Below, piece by piece: positions 1-8,010 of a stretch of 64,000 bases of DNA. A program made the translations under genes and the position numbers. Under the pieces are notes generated by a model. It did no database searches and was not told the origin of the DNA. It was given only the letters and a program-made list of their open reading frames with translations. The first letter of the stretch is position 1, and each line of letters begins with the position of its first letter. This DNA comes from DASYAE01 sp036501535 (lineage in GTDB: Bacteria > Actinomycetota > Actinomycetes > Streptomycetales > Catenulisporaceae), in assembly GCA_036501535.1 (NCBI GenBank), contig DASYAE010000262.1, positions 1 through 64,000 of the forward strand. Reading direction: 5' to 3'.

Positions 1-3000
1 CGCGCCTCCCTCGCCGCCGCCGCGGACGGTCCGGCGCCCCAGGCGGAGGACGTGGTGGCGACTCTGGTCGCGCTCGGCTGGCTGGAGACCGATGGCGGCG
101 ACATGCTCTCGGTCGCGCACGACGCGGTGGCCGACCAGTTCCTCGAGTCCGTCATGCTGCCCGAGCACGATGCGACACCCGACGTCGTCATGACCCGCGC
201 CATGCTCGTGGGCTGCCTTACCGGTCCGCGCACGGTCGGCCGGTTCGCCGGCAACATCGGCCGTCTCTACAACGACCTCTCGCTCGCCGGCCGCGAGGCC
301 GTGATCCTCGGCGTGCTCGAGGGCTGGTTCGCCGACAACACCGCCGAGCTCGGCCGCATCATGCTCAGCGACGCGGATCTGGGCGGATACGCCTTGGGCA
401 CCATCTGCTCGGGGCCGCCGTGGTCGGCAGCCGTCGTCGAGTGCTGGCAGCAGGTCGTCGGGCCCTGGCTCGCCCGGTACGGCCGGGACGAGCATGCCCG
501 GCATCTGCTTTACCGCGGCCTGCGATACCTGCCGCAGGACGGTGCGATGCTCCTCATCGCCACCGCCCTGGACTGGCTCGACGTGCACGCGCGCTCGCGC
601 GAGGCGAGTTTCGTCCTCGGCCCGCTGCTGAGCCGGACGGACGTGGCGCCCGACGCCGCGCTGCGGATGCTCACGGCGACGATCAGGTGGCTCGCCCGGC
701 ACGGCTCCACCGCCGACGCCAACTTCGTCCTCTATCCGCTGCTCAGGCGTGCGGATCTGACCCCGGACGACGCCCGCACGGCCGTGCAGCACGCGTTGAT
801 CTGGCTCGATTTCCATCGCACCACCCCCGACGCCGACTTCATTCTCAGCGGCCTGTTCGGCCGCACGGACCTCTCGCCGGACGACGCGCGAACGGCGGTG
901 GAGCACGCGCTCATCTGGCTCGACAAGCATCACAGCGCGCTCGATGCCCAGTACGTCTTCCGCGCTCTGCTCGACCGCCCGGATCTGGACGTGGTCACTG
1001 CGCGCGCGGTGATCGAGCACGCATTGATCTGGCTCGAGCGGAACTATTCGACCCCTGCGGCCCGATTCGTCCTGCGCAGCGTGTTCGGCCGCGCGGACCT
1101 GTTGCCGGACGACGCGCACGCGGCGGTCGAGCATGCGCTGGCCTGGCTGTTGGTCAACCGCGCCACATCCGGTGCCGGCTATGTGCTTCAGCCGCTGCTG
1201 GAGCGCGCCGACCTGCCTTCGGACGACGCGCGCGCCGCGATGGACCACGCGCTGGCCTGGCTGGTGGTCAATCAGGCCACTTCTGCCGCCGGCTTCGTGC
1301 TTCAGCCGCTGCTCGACCGTGCGGACCTATCGGCCGAGGTTGCACGCGCCGCGGTGGATCACGCGCTGAGCTGGCTTGATACGCACCACGACAGTTACGA
1401 CGCCAAGTTCATCTTCGGCAGCCTGTTCGGGCGGGCCGACCTTTCGGCGGATGGCGCTCGCGCGGCGGTGCGGTACGGGCTGATCTGGCTCGACACGCAT
1501 CACACCGCGCTTGATGCCCAGTTCGTTCTGCGCGGTCTGCTGGACCGTGCGGATCTGGCGCCGCACGAAGGCCGCGCCGCCGTGCAGCACGCGCTGATCT
1601 GGATCGAGGCGAATCAGACTGCTCACACGGCGGACTTCGTGCTGCGCGGCCTGCTCGGGCGAGTGGACCTCTCGCCAGAAGGCGCCAGTGCAACAGTGCG
1701 TTTCGCACTGATGTGGCTCGACGCGCACCACACCGTTCCTACCGCGGACTTCGTGCTGCGCGGCCTGTTCGGTCGCGCGGACTTGCTGACCGACGATGCG
1801 CGTGCGGCCGTCCGGTACGGATTGACGTGGCTTGATACACATCACGCCGTGCTCGATGCCCAGTTCGTACTTCGAAGCCTGCTTGAGCGCCCGGACCTGC
1901 CGGCGGAGGATGCGCGCGCGGCAGTGCACTATGCCTTGCGCTGGATCGAGATCCACGACACGAGCCCCACCGCAGGGTTCGTGCTCCGGCCGCTGCTCTC
2001 GCGTTCCGACCTCTCGTCAGAGGGCGCACATGCGACGGTCGCGCACACGCTGATCTGGCTCGGTGTGCATCATGCGATCTCTGATGCCCAGTTCGTGCTG
2101 CGCGGTCTGCTCGACCGTACGGATCTGGCGCCGAATGAGGGCCTTGCGGCGGTGCAGCACGCGTTGACGTGGCTTGATGTGCATCACGCCGTTCCCACTG
2201 TGGATTTCGTGCTGCGCGGTCTGCTCGGGCGGGTGGACCTCTCGTCCGAGGGCGCACATGCGGCGGTGCGGTATGGGCTGATCTGGCTTGATACACATCA
2301 CACTGCATCGGACGCGAAGTTCATCCTCAGTGGTCTGCTTGGGCGGATGGACCTGCGGCAGGACAGTGCGCATGCGGTGGTCGGGCATGCGTTGACCTGG
2401 CTCGAGGTCCACCACCGAGTCCCCACGGCCGGTTTCGTGCTCCGGCCGCTGCTCGGGCGGCTGGACCTCGCGTCGGAGGCTTCGCACGCAGCGGCGGGGC
2501 ACGCGTTGGCCTGGCTCGAGGTCAATCACAGTGCTCTTCCCGCCGGCTTCGTGCTCCAGCCGCTGCTCGACCGTGCGGACCTGTCGTCGGAGGCCTCCCA
2601 CGCGGCGGTGGGGCACGCGCTCGTCTGGCTCGACGCACACCACCTCGCCCCCAACGCCGGTTTCGTGCTCCAGCCGCTGCTCAAGCGTTCGGACCTGCGC
2701 CGCGACGATGCCCGGTCGGCGGCACAGCACGCACTGACCTGGCTTGGCGAGCACCACACCGCCCCGGCTGCTCGATTCGTTCTCAGCGGTCTGTTCGGGC
2801 GTAGGGATCTCTCGCCGGAGGGCGCCCGTGCGACGGTGCAGTTCGGGCTCACTTGGCTCGACACGCATCACGCCGTCCTCGATGCCCAGTCGATCCTTCG
2901 CGGCCTGTTCGAGCACAGAGAAGTTTCATCGGAGGGCGTCGGCACTGCGGTGCGGTACGGCCTGGTCTGGCTTGACGCGTATCACACCGCTCCCACGGCG

Positions 3001-3414
3001 AGATTCGTTCTCAGGCCACTGCTCAAGCGTGCGGATCTGCAGCCTGATGATGCGCAGGCGGCGATCCGGCACGCCCAGGCCTGGCTCGACCTGCACCGGA
3101 CCATCCTTGCTGCCCAGTTCGTCCTCAGCAGTCTGCTTTGGAGGGCGGACCTGGCGCCGGACGACTCCCGCGCGGCGGTGGGGCACGCGCTGGTCTGGCT
3201 CGACGTGTTCCACTTCGCCTCGGCGGCGAGATACGTCCTCCAGCCGCTGCTCAGGCGCGCGGATCTGCAGCCTGATGACGCGCGCGCGGCGGTTCAGCAC
3301 GCTCTGGCCTGGTCGCGCAAGCAGAATCCCCGCACCGACACCACGTGGATCGACCAGGCGATGAGAAGACACCACGTGCACGAGACGACGGAAGAGTCCT
3401 CGGCGGACGACTGA
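1..3414 (+). CDS. C-terminal part of a large 38-residue-repeat protein, probably a STAND-type ATPase (5' end outside window)
   Basis: The frame is open to the first base of the window, so the true start lies upstream; a GTG at 52 is only an internal candidate. The first ~170 visible residues are a non-repeat helical region. Its SVAHDAVADQFLE stretch resembles the winged-helix segment that follows the NTPase core in STAND proteins (family knowledge, not proven here). From 568 to 3303 come 24 consecutive 38-residue repeats, then a 36-residue hydrophilic tail rich in His and Glu. Each repeat has the pattern L-x-W-L-D-x-H-H, then a DAxFVLRxLLxRxDL block, then AxxAVxHA. This suggests two amphipathic helices per unit, i.e. 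an alpha-solenoid ligand-sensing end. The gene runs convergently into the tetR gene at 3443. A pure scaffold protein without an NTPase cannot be excluded. Confidence 0.75.
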   Translation, partial: RASLAAAADGPAPQAEDVVATLVALGWLETDGGDMLSVAHDAVADQFLESVMLPEHDATPDVVMTRAMLVGCLTGPRTVGRFAGNIGRLYNDLSLAGREAVILGVLEGWFADNTAELGRIMLSDADLGGYALGTICSGPPWSAAVVECWQQVVGPWLARYGRDEHARHLLYRGLRYLPQDGAMLLIATALDWLDVHARSREASFVLGPLLSRTDVAPDAALRMLTATIRWLARHGSTADANFVLYPLLRRADLTPDDARTAVQHALIWLDFHRTTPDADFILSGLFGRTDLSPDDARTAVEHALIWLDKHHSALDAQYVFRALLDRPDLDVVTARAVIEHALIWLERNYSTPAARFVLRSVFGRADLLPDDAHAAVEHALAWLLVNRATSGAGYVLQPLLERADLPSDDARAAMDHALAWLVVNQATSAAGFVLQPLLDRADLSAEVARAAVDHALSWLDTHHDSYDAKFIFGSLFGRADLSADGARAAVRYGLIWLDTHHTALDAQFVLRGLLDRADLAPHEGRAAVQHALIWIEANQTAHTADFVLRGLLGRVDLSPEGASATVRFALMWLDAHHTVPTADFVLRGLFGRADLLTDDARAAVRYGLTWLDTHHAVLDAQFVLRSLLERPDLPAEDARAAVHYALRWIEIHDTSPTAGFVLRPLLSRSDLSSEGAHATVAHTLIWLGVHHAISDAQFVLRGLLDRTDLAPNEGLAAVQHALTWLDVHHAVPTVDFVLRGLLGRVDLSSEGAHAAVRYGLIWLDTHHTASDAKFILSGLLGRMDLRQDSAHAVVGHALTWLEVHHRVPTAGFVLRPLLGRLDLASEASHAAAGHALAWLEVNHSALPAGFVLQPLLDRADLSSEASHAAVGHALVWLDAHHLAPNAGFVLQPLLKRSDLRRDDARSAAQHALTWLGEHHTAPAARFVLSGLFGRRDLSPEGARATVQFGLTWLDTHHAVLDAQSILRGLFEHREVSSEGVGTAVRYGLVWLDAYHTAPTARFVLRPLLKRADLQPDDAQAAIRHAQAWLDLHRTILAAQFVLSSLLWRADLAPDDSRAAVGHALVWLDVFHFASAARYVLQPLLRRADLQPDDARAAVQHALAWSRKQNPRTDTTWIDQAMRRHHVHETTEESSADD
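568..3303 (+). repeat. 24 tandem 114-bp / 38-residue coding repeats
   Basis: Counting from the Leu codon at 568, the protein divides into exactly 24 units of 38 residues with no insertion or deletion; a partial 25th unit (LAWS) follows. Invariant or near-invariant positions are W3, L4, F15, L17, L20, R23 and L26. Units 11 to 17 alternate strictly between a PTA type (PTADF, PTAGF, PTVDF) and a DAQ type (LDAQF, SDAQF, SDAKF), which gives a 76-residue super-repeat. Confidence 0.9.
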
Positions 3415-3442
3415 GCCGCTGCCCGCCGCCGTACATACCGCG

Positions 3443-4081
3443 TCACCTCTCGCGCCTGCGCACCTGGCCGAAGCGCAGCTCGAGCCCTGCGATCAGGGCG
3501 TCGAGGCCGGTGGAGAAGGCGCCCTCGTCGACCAGTTCGCGGTGCTCGGCCAGCCGGTGCGCCTGCGCGAGGTGTGGATACGCGCCCGAATACAGCTCCG
3601 GGTCGGGCGGGAAGCCGGCGGCGAACGAAGCGAGCGCCGAGCCGGCCACGAAGTAGCGCATCAGGGCACCGATTCGGGTGGCCTCGCGCGGCGGCCAGCC
3701 GGCGTCGATCAGGGCGCCGTGCACCGCGTCGGCCATCCTGAGCGCGTGCGGGCGGCGGGCCGGGCCGTGCACGATCACCGGGACCAGGTTCGGGTGCCGG
3801 GCCAGCGTCGCATGGTACGAAGCCGCCCAGGCGCGCAGCGCCCGCGGCCACGGCTGCTCGCTCAGGGAGCTGATGTCCACGTCGGCGACGACCGCGTCGG
3901 CCACCGCCTCGAGCAGGTCGTCCTTGGCCGGGAAGTGGTTGTAGAGCGACGGGCCGCGCACGCCGAGCTCGGCGGCCAGGCGGCGGGTCGAGAGCCCGGC
4001 CAGCCCCTCCGCGTCGATCAGGTCGAGCGCCGCGGCAACGATCTTGTCCCGGCTCAGGAGCGGCGCGCGCGGCCTGGCCAT
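3443..4081 (-). CDS. TetR-family transcriptional regulator
   Basis: This 212-residue protein has an N-terminal TetR helix-turn-helix: DKIVAAALDLIDAEG, then LSTRRLAAELGV, then SLYNHFPAKDDLLEAV at about residues 10-57. The rest is a helical ligand-binding domain in which PWPRALRAWAASYHATLARHP matches the usual TetR C-terminal region. The start was set at the ATG at 4081, which gives the normal family length; the frame stays open far upstream only because of GC bias. It is divergent from the acyl-CoA dehydrogenase operon, with 153 bp between them holding a 19-bp palindrome. The likely job is acyl-CoA-responsive repression of that operon and of itself. The ligand is inferred only from the neighbours. 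Confidence 0.9.
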   Translation of the reverse strand: MARPRAPLLSRDKIVAAALDLIDAEGLAGLSTRRLAAELGVRGPSLYNHFPAKDDLLEAVADAVVADVDISSLSEQPWPRALRAWAASYHATLARHPNLVPVIVHGPARRPHALRMADAVHGALIDAGWPPREATRIGALMRYFVAGSALASFAAGFPPDPELYSGAYPHLAQAHRLAEHRELVDEGAFSTGLDALIAGLELRFGQVRRRER

Positions 4082-4169
4082 CGGCGCCTCCCTTCGCTGC
4101 CCGCCCGCGGGGCCGCGCGGTTCCGCACTGCCCGGTTCCATCCCCGTCGGCGGTAGGTTACAGTCACCG

Positions 4170-4188
4170 AAACTAGCACTGCCAGTTT
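4170..4188. promoter_or_regulatory. 19-bp imperfect palindrome, candidate TetR operator
   Basis: The sequence reads AAACTAGCACTGCCAGTTT. It equals its own reverse complement at 16 of 19 positions: arms AAACT/AGTTT and inner GCA/TGC, with mismatches only at the centre and one symmetric pair. It lies between the divergent tetR and acyl-CoA dehydrogenase genes, 47 bp upstream of the latter's GTG, where an operator for the adjacent regulator is expected. No clear -35/-10 pair was recognised. Confidence 0.55.
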
Positions 4189-4234
4189 TCGCAGTTCCGA
4201 TCCAAAGCCCGTAGCCCAAAGCCCGGAGGCCGCC

Positions 4235-5437
4235 GTGGATCTCGCGCTGAGCGCCGAGCAGGCCGCACTCAAGGACCTGGTCGCACAGTTCGCTGACCGG
4301 GAGATCGCGCCCTACGCGGCGGCCTGGGATCGGGCCGAGGAGGTCGACCGCGCGCTGGTGCCCCGGCTGGGCGATCTCGGCGTGCTCGGCCTGACCGTCC
4401 CGGAGGAGTACGGCGGCTCGGGCGGCGACTTCTTCACCTACGCGCTCGCCGTGGAGGAGCTCGGCAGGGCCGACTCGGCGGTGCGCGGCATCGTCTCCGT
4501 CACGCTCGGCCTGGTCGCCAAGTCGGTGCAGCGGTGGGGGACCGAGCAGCAGAAACTCGCCTGGCTGCCGCGCCTGTGCTCCGGATCCGCGCTCGGCTGC
4601 TTCGCCCTGACCGAGCCCGGCACCGGCTCGGACGCCGCGAACCTGACCCTGCGGGCGGTCCGGGACGGCGGCGACTGGCTGGTCAGCGGCACCAAGATGT
4701 TCATCACCAACGGGACCTGGGCCCAGGTCGCGCTGGTCTTCGCGCGCACCGGGGAGCCTGGCCACCGCGGCATAACCGCCTTCCTCGTCCCGCTCGAGGA
4801 CGAGGCCGCTGCCCAAAACCCGACTGGCGCTGCCTCGCCCGGCGCCGACGCGCCGGGCGTCACCCGCAAGACCATCCACGGCAAGCTCGGCCTGCGCGGC
4901 CAGGCCACCGCCGAACTGGTCTTCGACGCGGTGCGGGTGCCCGACTCGGCCCGGCTCGGCCCCGAGGGACAGGGCTTCAAGGTGGCGATGACCGCGCTGG
5001 CCAAGGGCCGGATCTCGGTCGCGGCCGGCTGCGTCGGGATCGCCGAGGCGGCGCTGCGGCTGGCCGTGCGGCACGCGACCGAGCGGGAGCAGTTCGGAGC
5101 GGCCATCGCGAGCCGGCAGCTGGTCCAGGAGCTGATCTCGGACATCGCCGTGGACGTGGACGCCGCGCGGATGCTGGTCTGGCGGGCCGCCGACCTGGTC
5201 GACCGCGGCCTGGACTTCGACCGCGAGTCCTCCGTGGCCAAGCTGTTCGCCAGCGAGGCCGCCGTGCGCGCCGCGAACAACGCGCTGCAGGTCTTCGGCG
5301 GATACGGGTACATCGACGAGTACCCGGTCGGCAAGCTCGTGCGCGACGCCCGTGTCATGACCCTGTACGAGGGCACCAGTCAGATCCAGAAGCTGCTGAT
5401 CGGCCGGGCGCACACCGGCGTCAGCGCGTTCGCGTGA
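4235..5437 (+). CDS. Acyl-CoA dehydrogenase
   Basis: This 400-residue flavoprotein carries out the alpha,beta-dehydrogenation step of beta-oxidation. It shows the family layout: an N-terminal helical domain (residues 1-115), the middle beta domain with CFALTEPGTGSD and the FITNGTWA flavin contact, and a C-terminal helical domain with REQFG, QVFGGYGYI and the catalytic-Glu loop LYEGTSQIQ. The GTG start at 4235 has a GGAGG 7 bases upstream and fits the family length. It is first in a five-gene run (thiolase 12 bp downstream) and divergent from tetR. Whether it prefers short- or medium-chain substrates cannot be read from the sequence. Confidence 0.95.
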   Translation: MDLALSAEQAALKDLVAQFADREIAPYAAAWDRAEEVDRALVPRLGDLGVLGLTVPEEYGGSGGDFFTYALAVEELGRADSAVRGIVSVTLGLVAKSVQRWGTEQQKLAWLPRLCSGSALGCFALTEPGTGSDAANLTLRAVRDGGDWLVSGTKMFITNGTWAQVALVFARTGEPGHRGITAFLVPLEDEAAAQNPTGAASPGADAPGVTRKTIHGKLGLRGQATAELVFDAVRVPDSARLGPEGQGFKVAMTALAKGRISVAAGCVGIAEAALRLAVRHATEREQFGAAIASRQLVQELISDIAVDVDAARMLVWRAADLVDRGLDFDRESSVAKLFASEAAVRAANNALQVFGGYGYIDEYPVGKLVRDARVMTLYEGTSQIQKLLIGRAHTGVSAFA

Positions 5438-5449
5438 CAGGAGCAACAG

Positions 5450-6634
5450 ATGCGCGCCGTGTATATCGCCGCCGCCCGGCGGACACCGATCGGGCGGCTG
5501 CGCGGAGCCCTGTCCGGAGTGCGGCCGGACGACCTCGCGGCGACCGTCGTCAAAGCCCTGGTCGCCGGCGCGCCGCAGCTGGATCCGGCCCGGATCGACG
5601 ACGTCTACTGGGGGGCCGCCAACCAGGCGGGTGAGGACAACCGCAACGTCGCCCGGATGGCGGTACTGCTGGGGGGCCTGCCGGACTCGGTCCCCGGCGC
5701 CACGCTGAACCGGCTGTGCGCCTCCGGCATGGAGGCGTTCACGATCGCGGCGCGCACGATCGCGGCCGGCGAGGCCGACGTGGTGCTGGCCGGCGGCTCC
5801 GAGTCGATGACCCGGGCGCCGTACGTGCTGCCGCGGCCGGACGAGGGCATGCCGAACCGGATGGAGATCGCCGACACCCGGCTCGGCTGGCGGCTGGTCA
5901 ACCCTCTGATGAAGGACCTGCACGGCCTGCTCTCGATGGGGGAGACGGCCGAGGAGGTGGCGAAGCGCACCGGCATCAGCCGCGAGCGGCAGGACGCGTT
6001 CGCCCTGCGCAGCCACCGGAAGGCGGCCGCGGCGCGGGACGCCGGGCTGTTCGCCGACGAGATCGTGCCGGTCGAGGCGCCGCAGGGCACTGTCGGCGCG
6101 GACGAGGGCATCCGGGCGGACACCTCGCTCGAGAAGCTGGCCGCGCTGAAGCCGGTCTTCCGGCCCGGCGGCAGCGTGACCGCGGGGAACTCCTCGCCGC
6201 TCAACGACGGCGCGGCCGGCCTGTTCCTGGCCTCCGAGGAGGGGCTGGCGCTGCTCGGCCTCGAGCCGATCGCCCGCTACGCGGCCGGTGCCTCGGCCGG
6301 CGTGCACCCGGACGTGATGGGCCTGGGCCCGATCCCGGCCACCGAGCGGGCGCTGACCCGGGCAGGCTGGAAGATCGCGGACGTGGAGACCGCCGAGCTC
6401 AACGAGGCCTTCGCGGTCCAGGCGCTGGCCTCGGCGGACGGCATCGGCATCGACGAGCAGATCGTGAACCCGTACGGCGGAGCGATCGCGCTCGGTCACC
6501 CGCTCGGCTGCTCCGGCGCCCGGATCGTCACCACGCTGGTCCACCGGATGCGGCGCGAAGGACAGCGGCGCGGCCTCGCCACGATGTGCGTGGGGGTCGG
6601 GCAGGGCACTGCGGTGCTGATCGAAGGGGTCTGA
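5450..6634 (+). CDS. Acetyl-CoA C-acyltransferase (thiolase)
   Basis: This 394-residue protein is a thiolase that cleaves 3-ketoacyl-CoA to acetyl-CoA plus a shortened acyl-CoA. The nucleophilic Cys is at residue 90 in NRLCASGMEA. The C-terminal catalytic signatures are present: NEAFAVQ, GGAIALGHPLGCSGAR with the catalytic His, and CVGVGQG with the second Cys. A GGAGC element lies 6-7 bases before the ATG. It follows the acyl-CoA dehydrogenase by 12 bp and is surely co-transcribed. The MRAVYIAAARRTPIG start and LNRLCASGMEA also fit PcaF/PaaJ beta-ketoadipyl-CoA thiolases, so the substrate is uncertain. Confidence 0.94.
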   Translation: MRAVYIAAARRTPIGRLRGALSGVRPDDLAATVVKALVAGAPQLDPARIDDVYWGAANQAGEDNRNVARMAVLLGGLPDSVPGATLNRLCASGMEAFTIAARTIAAGEADVVLAGGSESMTRAPYVLPRPDEGMPNRMEIADTRLGWRLVNPLMKDLHGLLSMGETAEEVAKRTGISRERQDAFALRSHRKAAAARDAGLFADEIVPVEAPQGTVGADEGIRADTSLEKLAALKPVFRPGGSVTAGNSSPLNDGAAGLFLASEEGLALLGLEPIARYAAGASAGVHPDVMGLGPIPATERALTRAGWKIADVETAELNEAFAVQALASADGIGIDEQIVNPYGGAIALGHPLGCSGARIVTTLVHRMRREGQRRGLATMCVGVGQGTAVLIEGV

Positions 6635-6706
6635 GGCCGACCGGCAGCACGGCAGGCGACTGAGGAAACACGATTCGACATGACGAACATGACGAAGGAG
6701 TCATCG

Positions 6707-7468
6707 ATGGGACGGTTCGACGGCAAGGCGGCCATCGTCACCGGAGCCGCGCAGGGCATCGGCGCGGCGATCGCGAGACGGCTGGCGTCCGAGGGCGCGG
6801 CGGTCGCAGTGGTCGATCTCACCGCCGAGCGCGCGCGGGGCACGACCGAGGCGATCGAGGCGGACGGCGGCAAGGCCGTCGCGATCGGCGCCGACGTCTC
6901 GAAGACCGAGGACGCGCAGACCGCCGTCGCCGCCGCGCTCGAAGGGCTCGGCCGGCTCGACATTCTGGTCAACAATGCCGGCATCACCCGGGACAACCTG
7001 CTGTTCAAGATGACCGACGAGGACTGGGACGCGGTGCTCGCGGTCAACCTGCGCAGCGCCTTCGTGATGGCCCGGGAGTGCCAGAAGCACTTCGTCGCGC
7101 AGAAGTACGGCAAGATCGTCTCGCTCTCCTCGCGCTCCGCCCTCGGAAACCGCGGCCAGGTCAACTACGCCGCCTCGAAGGCCGGCATCATGGGCCTGAC
7201 GGCGACCCTCTCGCTCGAGCTCGGCCCGTTCGGGATCAACGTCAACGCGGTCGCCCCCGGCTTCGTCGCCACCGAGATGACCGACGCGACCGCGCGCCGG
7301 ATCGGCATGGAGCCGGACGCGTTCCGCGCCGCGGCGGCCGAGCAGATCCCGGTGCGCCGGGTCGGCCGGCCCGAGGACATCGCCGCCGCGGTCGCCTTCC
7401 TGGCCGCCGACGAGTCCTCGTTCATCTCCGGCCAGACCGTCCAGATCAACGGCGGTGACAACCGGTGA
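6707..7468 (+). CDS. SDR-family 3-oxoacyl-ACP/3-hydroxyacyl-CoA reductase (FabG-like)
   Basis: This is a classical short-chain dehydrogenase of 253 residues. It has the cofactor motif TGAAQGIGAAIA near the N-terminus, NNAG (about residue 88), the active-site Ser in SLSSRSALG, and the YAASKAG Tyr/Lys pair. The ATG at 6707 was preferred over in-frame ATGs at 6680 and 6689, because GAAGGAG sits 6 bases before it and the protein then begins directly before the Rossmann strand. In this operon it more likely works as a 3-hydroxyacyl-CoA dehydrogenase between MaoC and thiolase than in fatty acid synthesis; that is inference. Its stop overlaps the start of the MaoC gene. Confidence 0.93.
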   Translation: MGRFDGKAAIVTGAAQGIGAAIARRLASEGAAVAVVDLTAERARGTTEAIEADGGKAVAIGADVSKTEDAQTAVAAALEGLGRLDILVNNAGITRDNLLFKMTDEDWDAVLAVNLRSAFVMARECQKHFVAQKYGKIVSLSSRSALGNRGQVNYAASKAGIMGLTATLSLELGPFGINVNAVAPGFVATEMTDATARRIGMEPDAFRAAAAEQIPVRRVGRPEDIAAAVAFLAADESSFISGQTVQINGGDNR

Positions 7469-7917
7469 GGGTCTTCGCCAGCCCGCAGGAGCTCGCCGCC
7501 GCGGCCGGCACCGAGATCGGGGCCAGCGACTGGATCACGGTCGAGCAGGACCGGATCGACCAATTCGCCGACGCCACCGGTGACCACCAGTGGATCCACG
7601 TCGACCCGGAGCGCGCCGCGGCCGGGCCGTTCGGCTCGACCATCGCGCACGGCTTCCTGACCCTCTCGCTCATTCCGCATCTGGCCTGGCAGGTGTACAA
7701 AGTCGAGGGAGTGCGGATGTCGGTGAACTACGGCCTCGACCGGCTCCGGTTCATCACGCCGGTCAAGGTCGGCTCCAAGGTGCGCGCCGTGGTCGCCGTG
7801 GACAGCGTGACCGAGGTGACCGGCGGCTACCAGCTCGCCGCGACGGTGCGGATCGAGCTGCAGGGCTCGGAGAAGCCGGCAGCCGTCGCCAACGTCCTCA
7901 CCCGCTTCGTCGTGTGA
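7465..7917 (+). CDS. MaoC-like (R)-specific enoyl-CoA hydratase
   Basis: This 150-residue hot-dog-fold protein has the hydratase-2 signature: DWITVEQDRIDQFADATGDHQWIHVD, followed by GPFGSTIAHGFLTLSL. The Asp and His of DxxHxH-like and AHGFLTLSL motifs are the expected catalytic pair. The GTG start overlaps the SDR stop by four bases (GTGA), so translation is probably coupled. With the dehydrogenase, SDR and thiolase it completes a beta-oxidation-type cycle. Confidence 0.92.
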   Translation: MRVFASPQELAAAAGTEIGASDWITVEQDRIDQFADATGDHQWIHVDPERAAAGPFGSTIAHGFLTLSLIPHLAWQVYKVEGVRMSVNYGLDRLRFITPVKVGSKVRAVVAVDSVTEVTGGYQLAATVRIELQGSEKPAAVANVLTRFVV

Positions 7918-8010
7918 CCCCCACCGCTACCGCCGTTCCGGACAGGCCGCGCTCCTCGCCGCAGGGCGCTCGGATCTAGCCGAGGCAGACTAGTCGAAGG
8001 AGACTGGATC

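Noticed and set aside
568..3303. CRISPR array
   Set aside because: The 114-bp repeats are one continuous coding frame with no spacer pattern.
3443..6544. A 1033-residue minus-strand open frame
   Set aside because: Only its last 212 codons (TetR) look like protein; the rest is antisense to the acyl-CoA dehydrogenase and thiolase genes and is Arg/Gly/Pro-rich.
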